Source: Acinetobacter corruptisaponis
GTDB taxonomy: Bacteria; Pseudomonadota; Gammaproteobacteria; Pseudomonadales; Moraxellaceae
Direction of reading: 5' to 3'
Length of the DNA: 64,000 nt
NCBI RefSeq assembly: GCF_030053775.1
Contig: NZ_CP125669.1
Coordinates: 2,723,962-2,787,961, forward strand
Shown one piece after another: positions 55,692 to 64,000 of the stretch. Every line of letters starts with the position of its first letter. Position 1 is the stretch's first letter. The position numbers were made by a program, and so were the translations under genes. Under the pieces are notes generated by a model that was not told the origin of the DNA, did no database searches, and was given only the letters and a program-made list of their open reading frames with translations.

Positions 55692-58600
55692 TTAGAAATG
55701 ATGGAATAACGAACCAAACAGATTGTCAGTCACGTTATGTAAAGATGTTGGTAATGAAACCAGATCAGCTAAAGACCCGCCATTTGGATTTGGTTCACCT
55801 ACAGCGATGCCATGATTGCCAGTTACTGGACCGAGGACAGAGTTTAAAATACTGTCAACGCCTGTATGGGGTGTACTATTGGTGCCACAGCCACAATCTT
55901 CACCGCTTCCTCCTGCGTTGATGGAAATAAGCTCACCCACATTACCAAGTAAACCTCCATCACTACTGAACAGACCATTCACCGTGCCTTGTAGGCTGTC
56001 AAGAGATAGGTTGCCACCAATCACATTTTGGATTGGCTGGGCAATGCCAGTGAGTAAATCTCCACCAATAATGTCAGTGATTGAGCCTAAAGGCCCGCTG
56101 TCACCACCACCGATTCCACCAGTAATGCCGCCGATAATGTCAGTGACCGCACTAAGAGGACCACCGTCACCACCACCGATTCCGCCCGTAATGCCGCCAA
56201 TGATTCCAGTGACTGCACCGAGAGGCCCGCCATCACCACCACCAATTCCACCAGTGATGCCACCAATGATTCCAGTGACTGCGCCTAAAGGCCCGCTATC
56301 ACCGCCACCGATTCCACCTGTAAGGCCACCGATGATTCCAGTGACCGCGCCCAGAGGACCGCCGTCACCGCCCCCGATTCCACCAGTAATGCCGCTAATG
56401 ATTCCAGTGACCGCGCCAAGAGGACCACCATCACCACCGCCGATTCCACCTGTGATGCCACCGATGATTCCAGTCACTGCACCAAGAGGGCCACCGTCAC
56501 CACCGCCGATTCCACCAGTGATGCCACCAATGATTCCAGTGACTGCGCCCAGAGGACCGCCATCACCGCCGCCGATACCACCTGTAAGGCCACCTATGAT
56601 TCCAGTGACTGCACCAAGAGGGCCACCATCACCACCGCCGATTCCACCTGTGATGCCACTGATGATTCCAGTCACTGCACCAAGAGGGCCACCGTCACCA
56701 CCGCCGATTCCACCTGTAATACCGCCAATGATTCCACTGACTGCGCCGAGAGGACCGCCGTCACCGCCAATGATGCCACCGACATCAGTGAGGTCGCCTG
56801 CAATATGCTGAACAAGACCGCCAGCTGTTGAACCATTGTTAATCAGTGTGCCAATCACACCCGTTGCAGAACCAACTGCACCGCCAATGTCAGCCCCAGC
56901 AAGGTCAGAAATGGTTTCAAGTGTGCCGTTTACGGTGTCACGGGATGTTTCGAAAGTGAGCGTACCGAGGTTGGTCAGATCAACGATAGGGTGTACCTGA
57001 GGGAAGATGCTACCGATGGTGCCACCCACAGTCTCGATGCCTGTGTTGATGATTTCAGTTTTGAGGCTTTCCACGCCCTGAAGCACATCAATGCCTGTCT
57101 GGATCACGCCAGTGACAGGGTTGTTGCCGAGGTCGCCACCCGTGATGCCACCAATAATTCCAGTCACCGCACCAAGAGGCCCGCCATCACCGCCACCGAT
57201 TCCACCTGTGATGCCGCCAATAATTCCAGTGACTGCACCAAGAGGACCACCATCACCACCGCCGATTCCACCAGTGATGCCGCCAATGATTCCAGTGACC
57301 GCACCAAGGGGGCCACCGTCACCACCACCGATTCCACCTGTGATGCCACCGATGATTCCAGTGACCGCACCGAGAGGACCACCATCACCACCACCGATTC
57401 CACCTGTGATGCCGCCAATGATTCCAGTGACTGCACCTAAAGGACCACCGTCATCACCGCCAATGATGCCACCGACATCAGTGAGGTCGCCCGTAATATG
57501 CTGAACAAGTCCAGAGGCTGTTGAGCCATTGTTAATCAGTGTGCCAATCACACCCGTTGCAGAACCGACTGCACCGCCAATGTCAGCCCCAGCAAGGTCA
57601 GAAATGGTTTCAAGTGTGCCGTTTACGGTGTCACGTGATGTTTCAAAGGTGAGCGTACCGAGGTTGGTCAGATCAACAATAGGGTGTACCTGAGGGAAGA
57701 TGCCACCGATGGCGCCACCCACAGTTTCAATACCTGTGTTGATGATTTCAGTTTTAAGGCTTTCCACGCCCTGAAGCACGTCAATACCTGTTCGAACCAC
57801 AGCAGTAACAGGGTTGTTGCCCAGATCGCCGCCTGTGATACCACCGATGATGCCAGTCACTGTACCAAGAGGACCGCCATCACCACCACCGATTCCACCT
57901 GTGATGCCGCCAATGATGCCAGTCACTGCACCAAGAGGACCGCCATCACTACCACCGATTCCACCCGTGATGCCACCGATGATTCCAGTGACCGCACCGA
58001 GAGGACCACCATCACCACCACCGATTCCACCTGTAATGCCACCAATGATTCCAGTGACTGCACCGAGAGGACCGCCGTCACCGCCAATGATGCCACCGAC
58101 ATCAGTGAGGTCGCCTGCAATATGCTGAACAAGACCGCCAGCTGTTGAACCATTGTTAATCAGTGTGCCAATCACACCCGTTGCAGAACCTACCGCACCA
58201 TTCAGGTCAGCACCAGCAAGGTCAGAAATGGTTTCAAGTGTACCGTTTACGGTGTCACGAGATGTTTCAAAGGTAAGCGTACCGAGGTTGGTTAAATCAA
58301 CAACAGGGTGTACCTGAGGGAAGATGCCACCGATAGTGCCACCTACAGTTTCAATACCTGTGTTGATGATTTCAGTTTTAAGGCTTTCCACACCCTGAAG
58401 CACATCAATGCCTGTCTGGATCACGCCAGTGACAGGGTTGTTGCCGAGGTCGCCACCCGTGATGTCACCAATAATTCCAGTCACCGCACCGAGAGGACCA
58501 CCGTCGCCACCACCAATTCCACCTGTGATACCACCGATGATGCCAGTGACTGCACCGATAGGACCGCCATCACCGCCACCGATTCCACCAGTAATACCAC

Positions 58601-61600
58601 CAATGATGCCAGTCACTGTGCCAAGAGGACCACCGTCACCGCCGATAATGCCACCGACATCAGTGAGGTCGCCTGCAATATGCTGAACAAGGCCAGAGGC
58701 TGTTGAACCGTTGGTAATTAGTGTGCCAATCACACCTGTTGCAGAACCTGCCGCACCATTCAGGTCAGCACCAGCAAGGTCAGAAATGATTTCAAGTGTA
58801 CCGTTTACGGTGTCACGAGATGTTTCAAAGGTAAGTGTACCGAGGTTGGTTAAATCCACAACTGGGTGTACCTGAGGGAAGATGCCACCGATGGTGCCAC
58901 CTACAGTTTCAATACCTGTGTTGATGATTTCAGTTTTAAGGCTTTCCACACCCTGAAGCACGTCAATACCTGTTTGAACCACACCAGTAACAGGGTTGTT
59001 GCTCAGATCGCCGCCTGTGATACCACCGATGATGCCAGTCACTGTACCAAGAGGACCACCGTCACCACCGCCAATTCCACCAGTAATGCCGCCGATAATG
59101 TCAGTGACTGCGCCGAGAGGCCCGCCATCACCGCCACCAATTCCACCTGTGATGCCACCGATAATTCCAGTGACCGCGCCCAAAGGACCGCCGTCACTGC
59201 CACCAATTCCGCCTGTGATGCCGCCAATGATGCCAGTCACTGCGCCTAGAGGACCGCCGTCTCCGCCGCCAATTCCACCTGTGATACCACCGATGATGCC
59301 AGTGACTGCACCGAGAGGACCGTCGTCACCGCCGCCAATTCCACCAGTAATACCACCAATGATGCCAGTTACTGTGCCTAGAGGACCGCCATCACCGCCA
59401 CCAATTCCACCTGTGATACCACCGATGATGCCAGTGACTGCGCCTAGAGGACCGCCATCACCGCCACCAATTCCACCTGTGATACCACCGATGATGCCAG
59501 TGACTGCGCCTAGAGGACCGCCGTCACCGCCGCCAATTCCACCAGTGATGCCGCCAATGATTCCAGTGACTGCACCAAGAGGACCGCCATCACCACCACC
59601 AATTCCACCTGTGATGCCATCAATGATTCCAGTGACCGCACCAAGAGGGCCACCGTCACCATCGCCATCACATCCACAGTCAACATTTACTATGCCACTG
59701 ATGGTGTCGGTAATGATTTGAATAGGATTACCACCGTCACCGCCGATTACACCGCCAATCGTACCAGTAACGATTTCAAGTGGATTACCACTATCTCCAC
59801 CAATGACGCCGCCGATTGTACCTGTGAGAATATCAAGAGGATTGCCATTACCCAAGCTATATGTAATGTTGCCAATACTGGTTGCTGCGCCATCAACCGC
59901 ACCCATTGCTGTGCCCAATACACCTGTACTGTCAGCATCACCAGTAACGAGAGTCACCAGATTTGTTGCTGGCGTAATCAGGTCACCATTTCCTACAGCA
60001 TTTAAATCAAGTACAGAGATCGCATTGCCTGAGAAATTAATGGGAATGGTAATTTGTGTCAGCAAGCTCGCACCGTCACCCACACCATTACCGATGCCGT
60101 AGTTATGGTCGCCATTACCTGCCGCAATGCCACCCAGTACGCCACCTGTGCCATTGCTGCCCGTATTGTTCTCGGTATTGTTATCCTCAAAAGTATTGTG
60201 GGTGGTTGTGCCCGCATTATTGGTTGAGTTTGCAGTTGCGGTTCCAAATAACGAAATTGCATTTCCTGAGAAGTTCACTGGTATCGCAATTGGTGCCACA
60301 ATGCTGGCATCATCGGCAATCCCATTGCCAATACCATAGTTTTGTTCACCATTGCCCGCAGCGGCACCATTCAGTAATCCGCCACCCAAACCACCTGTTC
60401 CACCAGTACCGTTGTTGCCACTGTTGTTGGTGCTGTCATTGTCCTGGAAGTGATTGTTGGTTGTGGTTGATGAGTTGTTGACAGAATTTGATGTTGCATT
60501 GCCAAAGATGGAGAATGCATTACCCGATGCATTAACTGGTGTGGTGATTGGCATCACAATACTGGTATCGTCGGCAATACCATTGCCAATACCATAATTG
60601 TGTTCGCCATTCCCTGCGGATACACCGTTTAATGCGCCGCCACCTGTACCACCACTGCCGCCATTGTTGCCACTATTGTTGGTGGTGTCATTGTCCTGAT
60701 AATAGTTTGTCGTTGTGGTGGATGAGTTGTTGACAGAGTTTGATGTTGCGTCACCAAAGATGGAGAATGCATTACCAGAGGCATTCACAGGTGCGGTAAT
60801 CGGCGCGACAATACCTGCATCGTCAGCAATGCCATTGCCAATACCGAAATTGTGTTCACCATTGCCTGCGCCAACACCATTGAGCAGACCACCTAAACCA
60901 CTACCTGTGCCGCCAACACCACCACTATTGCTGTTATTGACGCTGTCATTGTCCTGGAAGTAGTTTGTGGTCGTGGTTGATGAATCATTGACTGAGTTGG
61001 AGGTTGCGTCCCCCAGGAAAGAGAATGCATTGCCTGAAGCGCTGAGTGGGGTGGCGATTGGCATGACAATACTGGTGTCGTTGCCAATTCCGTTGCCAAT
61101 GCCGTAGTTATGGTCGCCATTGCCTGCCGCTGCACCATTGCCCCAGCCACCAATACCATTCCCAGAAACTCCACCAAGCCCTGTACCATTGTTACTATTG
61201 TTGGTGGTGTCATTATCTTCAAAGTGGTTTACGGTGGTGGTGGATGAGTTGTTGACTGAATCCGAGGTTGCATTTCCTAGTCCAGAGAATGAGTTGCCCA
61301 GTGCATTTGCTGGCATGGTGACTGGCATGACGATACTTGCGTCATCGCCATTGCCGTTGCCGATTCCATAGTTATGCTCACCATTGCCTGAACCAAAACC
61401 ATTCAGTAAACCACCAATGCCATTGGCTGCCGTACCGTCAACCCCAGAACCGTTGTTACTGTTATTGGTGGTGTCATTGTCATAGACATTGTTGGTTGTG
61501 GTGGTGGATGCATCGTTATGGGATGAATTGTGCGCATTGCCAAATGCGCTAACCTCATTACCCAGGGCATTCATTGGTGCTGTAAATGGTGCAGTAACAT

Positions 61601-64000
61601 CAGCATCATCGCCGTTGCCATTACCGATACCGTAGTTCTGCTCACCGTTGCCCGCACCAAAGCCATTGACCAGACCACCAATGCCGTTACCCGCATCGCC
61701 TGTTCCATTATTGCTTTGGTTGGTGGTGTCATTGTCATGAACGGTATTTGTGGTGTTGGTTGTGGCCACATTATGTGAGGTATTGCCTGCACCCTCACTG
61801 GTTGTACCGAACCAGGAAACACCATTACCCATTGCATTGACTGGTGTTACGATTGGAGATGTCCAGCCAACATCATCGCCGTTACCATTACCAATACCAT
61901 AATTGTGTTCACCATTACCCGCCGATACACCATTGAGTAAACCACCACCAAGACCATTGCCTGTATCGCCACCTACACCGTTATTGCTGTTGTTGATGGT
62001 GTCATTGTCATAAACAACATTTGAGGTTGTGGTTGGTGCGATATTGGTTGAGGAAACGCTATTGTCATCGCAATTATCGGCATTGCCAACGGAATTGCCA
62101 AAGATATGGACAGGGGAGGTAACAGGTGCCGTAATGTCAACATCATCACCATTTCCGTTGCCAATACCATAGTTTTGCTCGCCATTGCCCGCAGCAGGGC
62201 CGTTGCCCCAGCCATCAATACCATTGCCTGCGTTGCCACCAGCACCATTGTTGCTGTTGTTGGTGGTGTCATTGTCGAGTACTAGGTTTGATGTTGTGGT
62301 TGGTGCGGTATTGACTGAGTCAACATTACCGCTGCCTACGCCTGCAAATGAGTTGCCCAGTACCTGAACAGGTGTCGTCCATGGTGTGGTGATGCTGGCA
62401 TCGTCACCGTTGCCATTGCCGATACCGTAGTTGTTTTCCTCATTGCCTGCTGAAACACCATTTAATAAACCGCCATCGGCGCCATTGCCTGTAGCGCCAA
62501 CGCCATTACTGCTGTTGTTGGTTGTATCGTTGTCTTCAACAATGGTGGTTGCGGTTGTTGGTGCAGTGTTGACTGAGCTGACATCACCACCACCAATCCC
62601 TGCGATTGAGTTACCAAGTGCCTGGAATGGGGCGGTTACAGGCATGGTGCCGTCAACATCATCGCCGTTGCCATTGCCAATCCCGTAGTTTTGTTCACCA
62701 TTGCCTGCCGCAGGAGCATTGCCTAAGCCACCAACCCCTGTATTTCCAACACCTGTCGAATTATTGCTGTTATTGGTGGTGTCATTGTCCTGAATATGTG
62801 TAGTGGAGGTTGTTGCTGATGTATTGACAGAATTAACATCTCCACCGCCAATGATGGTGGCTGCATTTCCTACAGCCTGAACAGGAGTCGTCCATGGCGT
62901 TGTGATATCAACATCGTCACCGTTGCCATTGCCAATACCATAGTTGTGTTCATCATTGCCTGCTGAAACACCGTTTAATAAACCACCACCATTGCCATTA
63001 CCCGCTGTACCGACACCATTGTTGCTGTTGTTGATCGTGTCATTGTCTTCAATGAGTGTGCTGGAACTGGTTGAGGTGTTGTTCACAGAATTGACATCGC
63101 CGCCACCCACTCCAGTAATGGCATTGCCTACCGCCTGAAATGGGACGGTGACTGGCATGGTGGCATCTACATCATCACCATTGCCACTGCCGATTCCATA
63201 GTTTTGTTCACCATTGCCCGCAGCAGGGCCATTACCCCAGCCACCACCATTGCCATTGCCTGCACCACCTGTACCGTTATTGCTGTTATTGGTGCTGTCA
63301 TTATCCTGGATATGGGTGGTAGAGCTTGTGGTGGCTGTATTAACTGAGTTTATATCTCCTGCACCAATCGCAGAAATTGAGGTGCCCACAGCCTGAACAG
63401 GTGTGGTCCATGGTGTGGTGATGCTGGCATCGTCACCGTTGCCATTGCCGACACCATAGTTATGTTCACCATTGCCTGCTGAAACGCCCGTCAGTAAACC
63501 GCCATCATTGCCATTACCCGCCGCACCAGCGCCGCTATTGCTGTTGTTGGTTATGTCATTGTCTTCAATGATGACCTGAGAAGTGGTGGGTGCAGTGTTG
63601 ATCGCATGAGTACCACCACCAACGGCAGAAATTGAACTGCCTACGGCATCAAATGGCATGGTTAGGGAAGGCGTGAGATTGACATCATCCCCGTTACCAT
63701 TGCCAACGCCATAATTGTGATCACCATTACCTGCCGCCGCGCCACTCAATAAGCCGCCACTGCTGCCATTGCCAGCAGTACCTGTATTGCCATTATTGGT
63801 GGTGTCGTTATCGTGGAGCAAAACGGAGGAACTGGTTGAGGTTGTATTGATGGCTGGTGTTGTGCCTGTGGCTGGATTGTTGATTGAATGGAAAGCTGTT
63901 GTGAAAGGAAGAGGGAAAGTGAGACCGTAACCGTTACCTACACCAGCACCATAGTTCTGTTGACCATTATCTGCTGAAATTCCATTTAATAAGCCTTGCC
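55692..64000 (-). CDS. Giant Gly/Asn/Thr-rich repeat protein, 5' end outside the window (at least 2,768 aa)
   Basis: The frame runs from a stop at 55692 to the window edge with no interruption, so the start lies beyond base 64000 (a TTG at 63821 is not the start, because repeat sequence continues upstream of it). In order from the N-terminal side: about 16 modules of ~85 residues (64000-60020) of the form NYGIGNGNGDD, then PxTxPVxxxGNxxSxxG, then a Ser/Thr stretch, then DNDTTNNSNNGxG; a linker with three NPL(D/E)I-type repeats; about 33 copies of the 22-mer GDGGPLGAVTGIIGGITGGI-GG, broken by four blocks of ~125 residues; and a unique C-terminus ending SLFHHF. No Lys or Arg occurs in the first ~1,690 residues. 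The composition is that of a large, acidic, fibrous extracellular protein, perhaps an adhesin or biofilm matrix protein. Export route and anchoring domain are not visible. Confidence 0.85.
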   Translation of the reverse strand, partial: QGLLNGISADNGQQNYGAGVGNGYGLTFPLPFTTAFHSINNPATGTTPAINTTSTSSSVLLHDNDTTNNGNTGTAGNGSSGGLLSGAAAGNGDHNYGVGNGNGDDVNLTPSLTMPFDAVGSSISAVGGGTHAINTAPTTSQVIIEDNDITNNSNSGAGAAGNGNDGGLLTGVSAGNGEHNYGVGNGNGDDASITTPWTTPVQAVGTSISAIGAGDINSVNTATTSSTTHIQDNDSTNNSNNGTGGAGNGNGGGWGNGPAAGNGEQNYGIGSGNGDDVDATMPVTVPFQAVGNAITGVGGGDVNSVNNTSTSSSTLIEDNDTINNSNNGVGTAGNGNGGGLLNGVSAGNDEHNYGIGNGNGDDVDITTPWTTPVQAVGNAATIIGGGDVNSVNTSATTSTTHIQDNDTTNNSNNSTGVGNTGVGGLGNAPAAGNGEQNYGIGNGNGDDVDGTMPVTAPFQALGNSIAGIGGGDVSSVNTAPTTATTIVEDNDTTNNSSNGVGATGNGADGGLLNGVSAGNEENNYGIGNGNGDDASITTPWTTPVQVLGNSFAGVGSGNVDSVNTAPTTTSNLVLDNDTTNNSNNGAGGNAGNGIDGWGNGPAAGNGEQNYGIGNGNGDDVDITAPVTSPVHIFGNSVGNADNCDDNSVSSTNIAPTTTSNVVYDNDTINNSNNGVGGDTGNGLGGGLLNGVSAGNGEHNYGIGNGNGDDVGWTSPIVTPVNAMGNGVSWFGTTSEGAGNTSHNVATTNTTNTVHDNDTTNQSNNGTGDAGNGIGGLVNGFGAGNGEQNYGIGNGNGDDADVTAPFTAPMNALGNEVSAFGNAHNSSHNDASTTTTNNVYDNDTTNNSNNGSGVDGTAANGIGGLLNGFGSGNGEHNYGIGNGNGDDASIVMPVTMPANALGNSFSGLGNATSDSVNNSSTTTVNHFEDNDTTNNSNNGTGLGGVSGNGIGGWGNGAAAGNGDHNYGIGNGIGNDTSIVMPIATPLSASGNAFSFLGDATSNSVNDSSTTTTNYFQDNDSVNNSNSGGVGGTGSGLGGLLNGVGAGNGEHNFGIGNGIADDAGIVAPITAPVNASGNAFSIFGDATSNSVNNSSTTTTNYYQDNDTTNNSGNNGGSGGTGGGALNGVSAGNGEHNYGIGNGIADDTSIVMPITTPVNASGNAFSIFGNATSNSVNNSSTTTNNHFQDNDSTNNSGNNGTGGTGGLGGGLLNGAAAGNGEQNYGIGNGIADDASIVAPIAIPVNFSGNAISLFGTATANSTNNAGTTTHNTFEDNNTENNTGSNGTGGVLGGIAAGNGDHNYGIGNGVGDGASLLTQITIPINFSGNAISVLDLNAVGNGDLITPATNLVTLVTGDADSTGVLGTAMGAVDGAATSIGNITYSLGNGNPLDILTGTIGGVIGGDSGNPLEIVTGTIGGVIGGDGGNPIQIITDTISGIVNVDCGCDGDGDGGPLGAVTGIIDGITGGIGGGDGGPLGAVTGIIGGITGGIGGGDGGPLGAVTGIIGGITGGIGGGDGGPLGAVTGIIGGITGGIGGGDGGPLGTVTGIIGGITGGIGGGDDGPLGAVTGIIGGITGGIGGGDGGPLGAVTGIIGGITGGIGGSDGGPLGAVTGIIGGITGGIGGGDGGPLGAVTDIIGGITGGIGGGDGGPLGTVTGIIGGITGGDLSNNPVTGVVQTGIDVLQGVESLKTEIINTGIETVGGTIGGIFPQVHPVVDLTNLGTLTFETSRDTVNGTLEIISDLAGADLNGAAGSATGVIGTLITNGSTASGLVQHIAGDLTDVGGIIGGDGGPLGTVTGIIGGITGGIGGGDGGPIGAVTGIIGGITGGIGGGDGGPLGAVTGIIGDITGGDLGNNPVTGVIQTGIDVLQGVESLKTEIINTGIETVGGTIGGIFPQVHPVVDLTNLGTLTFETSRDTVNGTLETISDLAGADLNGAVGSATGVIGTLINNGSTAGGLVQHIAGDLTDVGGIIGGDGGPLGAVTGIIGGITGGIGGGDGGPLGAVTGIIGGITGGIGGSDGGPLGAVTGIIGGITGGIGGGDGGPLGTVTGIIGGITGGDLGNNPVTAVVRTGIDVLQGVESLKTEIINTGIETVGGAIGGIFPQVHPIVDLTNLGTLTFETSRDTVNGTLETISDLAGADIGGAVGSATGVIGTLINNGSTASGLVQHITGDLTDVGGIIGGDDGGPLGAVTGIIGGITGGIGGGDGGPLGAVTGIIGGITGGIGGGDGGPLGAVTGIIGGITGGIGGGDGGPLGAVTGIIGGITGGIGGGDGGPLGAVTGIIGGITGGDLGNNPVTGVIQTGIDVLQGVESLKTEIINTGIETVGGTIGSIFPQVHPIVDLTNLGTLTFETSRDTVNGTLETISDLAGADIGGAVGSATGVIGTLINNGSTAGGLVQHIAGDLTDVGGIIGGDGGPLGAVSGIIGGITGGIGGGDGGPLGAVTGIISGITGGIGGGDGGPLGAVTGIIGGLTGGIGGGDGGPLGAVTGIIGGITGGIGGGDGGPLGAVTGIIGGITGGIGGGDGGPLGAVTGIISGITGGIGGGDGGPLGAVTGIIGGLTGGIGGGDSGPLGAVTGIIGGITGGIGGGDGGPLGAVTGIIGGITGGIGGGDGGPLSAVTDIIGGITGGIGGGDSGPLGSITDIIGGDLLTGIAQPIQNVIGGNLSLDSLQGTVNGLFSSDGGLLGNVGELISINAGGSGEDCGCGTNSTPHTGVDSILNSVLGPVTGNHGIAVGEPNPNGGSLADLVSLPTSLHNVTDNLFGSLFHHF
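56060..59690 (-). repeat. 66-bp tandem repeat region of the giant gene with four interrupting blocks
   Basis: About 33 units of 66 bp encode the 22-mer, arranged as runs of 10, 3, 4, 5 and 11 units. Between the runs lie four copies of a block encoding DLGNNPVTGV to GDLTDVGGIIGG, at about 58650-59010, 58090-58455, 57455-57832 and 56765-57140. Units vary mainly at third codon positions; amino-acid changes are few (G/S, I/L, A/T, G/D). Confidence 0.88.
60020..64000 (-). repeat. Array of ~16 chaplin-like modules in the giant gene
   Basis: Modules of about 85 residues repeat the anchor NYGIGNGNGDD. In the upstream half modules alternate between an H form (GGLLNGVSAGNGEHNYG, then ITTPWTTPVQ) and a Q form (GNGPAAGNGEQNYG, then TMPVTVPFQ), a two-module period. 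Toward the C-terminus the anchor changes to GNGIADD and the middle to MPITTPVNASGNAFSIFG. Confidence 0.85.

Noticed and set aside
56060..59690. CRISPR array
   Set aside because: The 66-bp units are contiguous, without unique spacers, and are translated.
55816..59721. Long plus-strand frames rich in Pro and Ser (for example a 331-codon frame at 55816)
   Set aside because: They are the antisense reading of the 22-mer repeat; the 66-bp period keeps the opposite frame open. They have no ribosome-binding sites and change frame at block borders.
63819..63821. TTG at 63821 as the start of the giant gene
   Set aside because: The same frame and the same repeat pattern continue upstream to the window edge (GLLNGISADNGQQNYG and beyond), so this is internal.
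60020..64000. GNGNGDD anchors as RTX calcium-binding nonapeptides
   Set aside because: The pattern does not follow GGxGxDxUx and is not in tandem nonapeptides. One anchor occurs per ~85 residues.

Overview
The window looks like a chromosomal segment of an Acinetobacter species (Moraxellaceae, Gammaproteobacteria). The strongest signs are a flavin monooxygenase that matches my memory of Acinetobacter AlmA, ribosomal proteins of the Acinetobacter type, moderate G+C content, and the neighbourhood plsB, hmp-nsrR, S10-spc-alpha, sdhE, rnr. No database search was run. Family names rest on motifs and recalled sequences.

Layout. 1-6.2 kb: the 5' part of corA (cut by the window edge), a Nudix hydrolase, comF, recG, an SDR-type nucleotide-sugar-epimerase-like protein and a secreted solute-binding protein. 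6.2-19.7 kb: housekeeping and stress genes, namely plsB, tesB, a dicarboxylate/amino-acid symporter, a PF10118-type metal-dependent hydrolase, engB, nsrR and hmp with a recognisable NsrR operator, a MAPEG protein, a HerA-like ATPase, metC and a class I glutamine amidotransferase. 19.7-33.5 kb: the uninterrupted S10-spc-alpha superoperon from rpsJ to rplQ, including the short rpmD and rpmJ genes, with structured leaders at rpsJ, rpsJ/rplC, rpsQ/rplN and rpmJ/rpsM.

33.5-48 kb: accessory and metabolic genes. These are an AT-rich Sel1-repeat protein, almA, a DUF2059 protein, a long-chain-type acyl-CoA dehydrogenase, sdhE with a YgfX-like partner, two paralogous tiny membrane proteins, a TatT-like lipoprotein, a rhombosortase, a large TRAP permease and a decayed second copy of the TRAP gene's 5' end. 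Next comes an AraC regulator between two DMT-family transporters. 48-55 kb: a coiled-coil membrane protein, yheV, prlC, a membrane-protein gene split by an IS982-type insertion sequence (7-bp target duplication still visible), and rnr. 55.2-55.6 kb: tRNA-Ser(GCT) and two identical tRNA-Arg(ACG) genes.

55.7-64 kb: one minus-strand reading frame that stays open to the window edge and encodes at least 2,768 residues. Its N-terminal side consists of about 16 modules of roughly 85 residues, rich in Gly, Asn, Thr and Asp, with a motif resembling the chaplin domain of Streptomyces. Its C-terminal side has about 33 copies of a 22-residue glycine-rich unit, interrupted four times by a larger conserved block. 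The first ~1,690 visible residues contain no Lys or Arg. It is most likely a giant secreted or surface fibrous protein and is the most novel item here.
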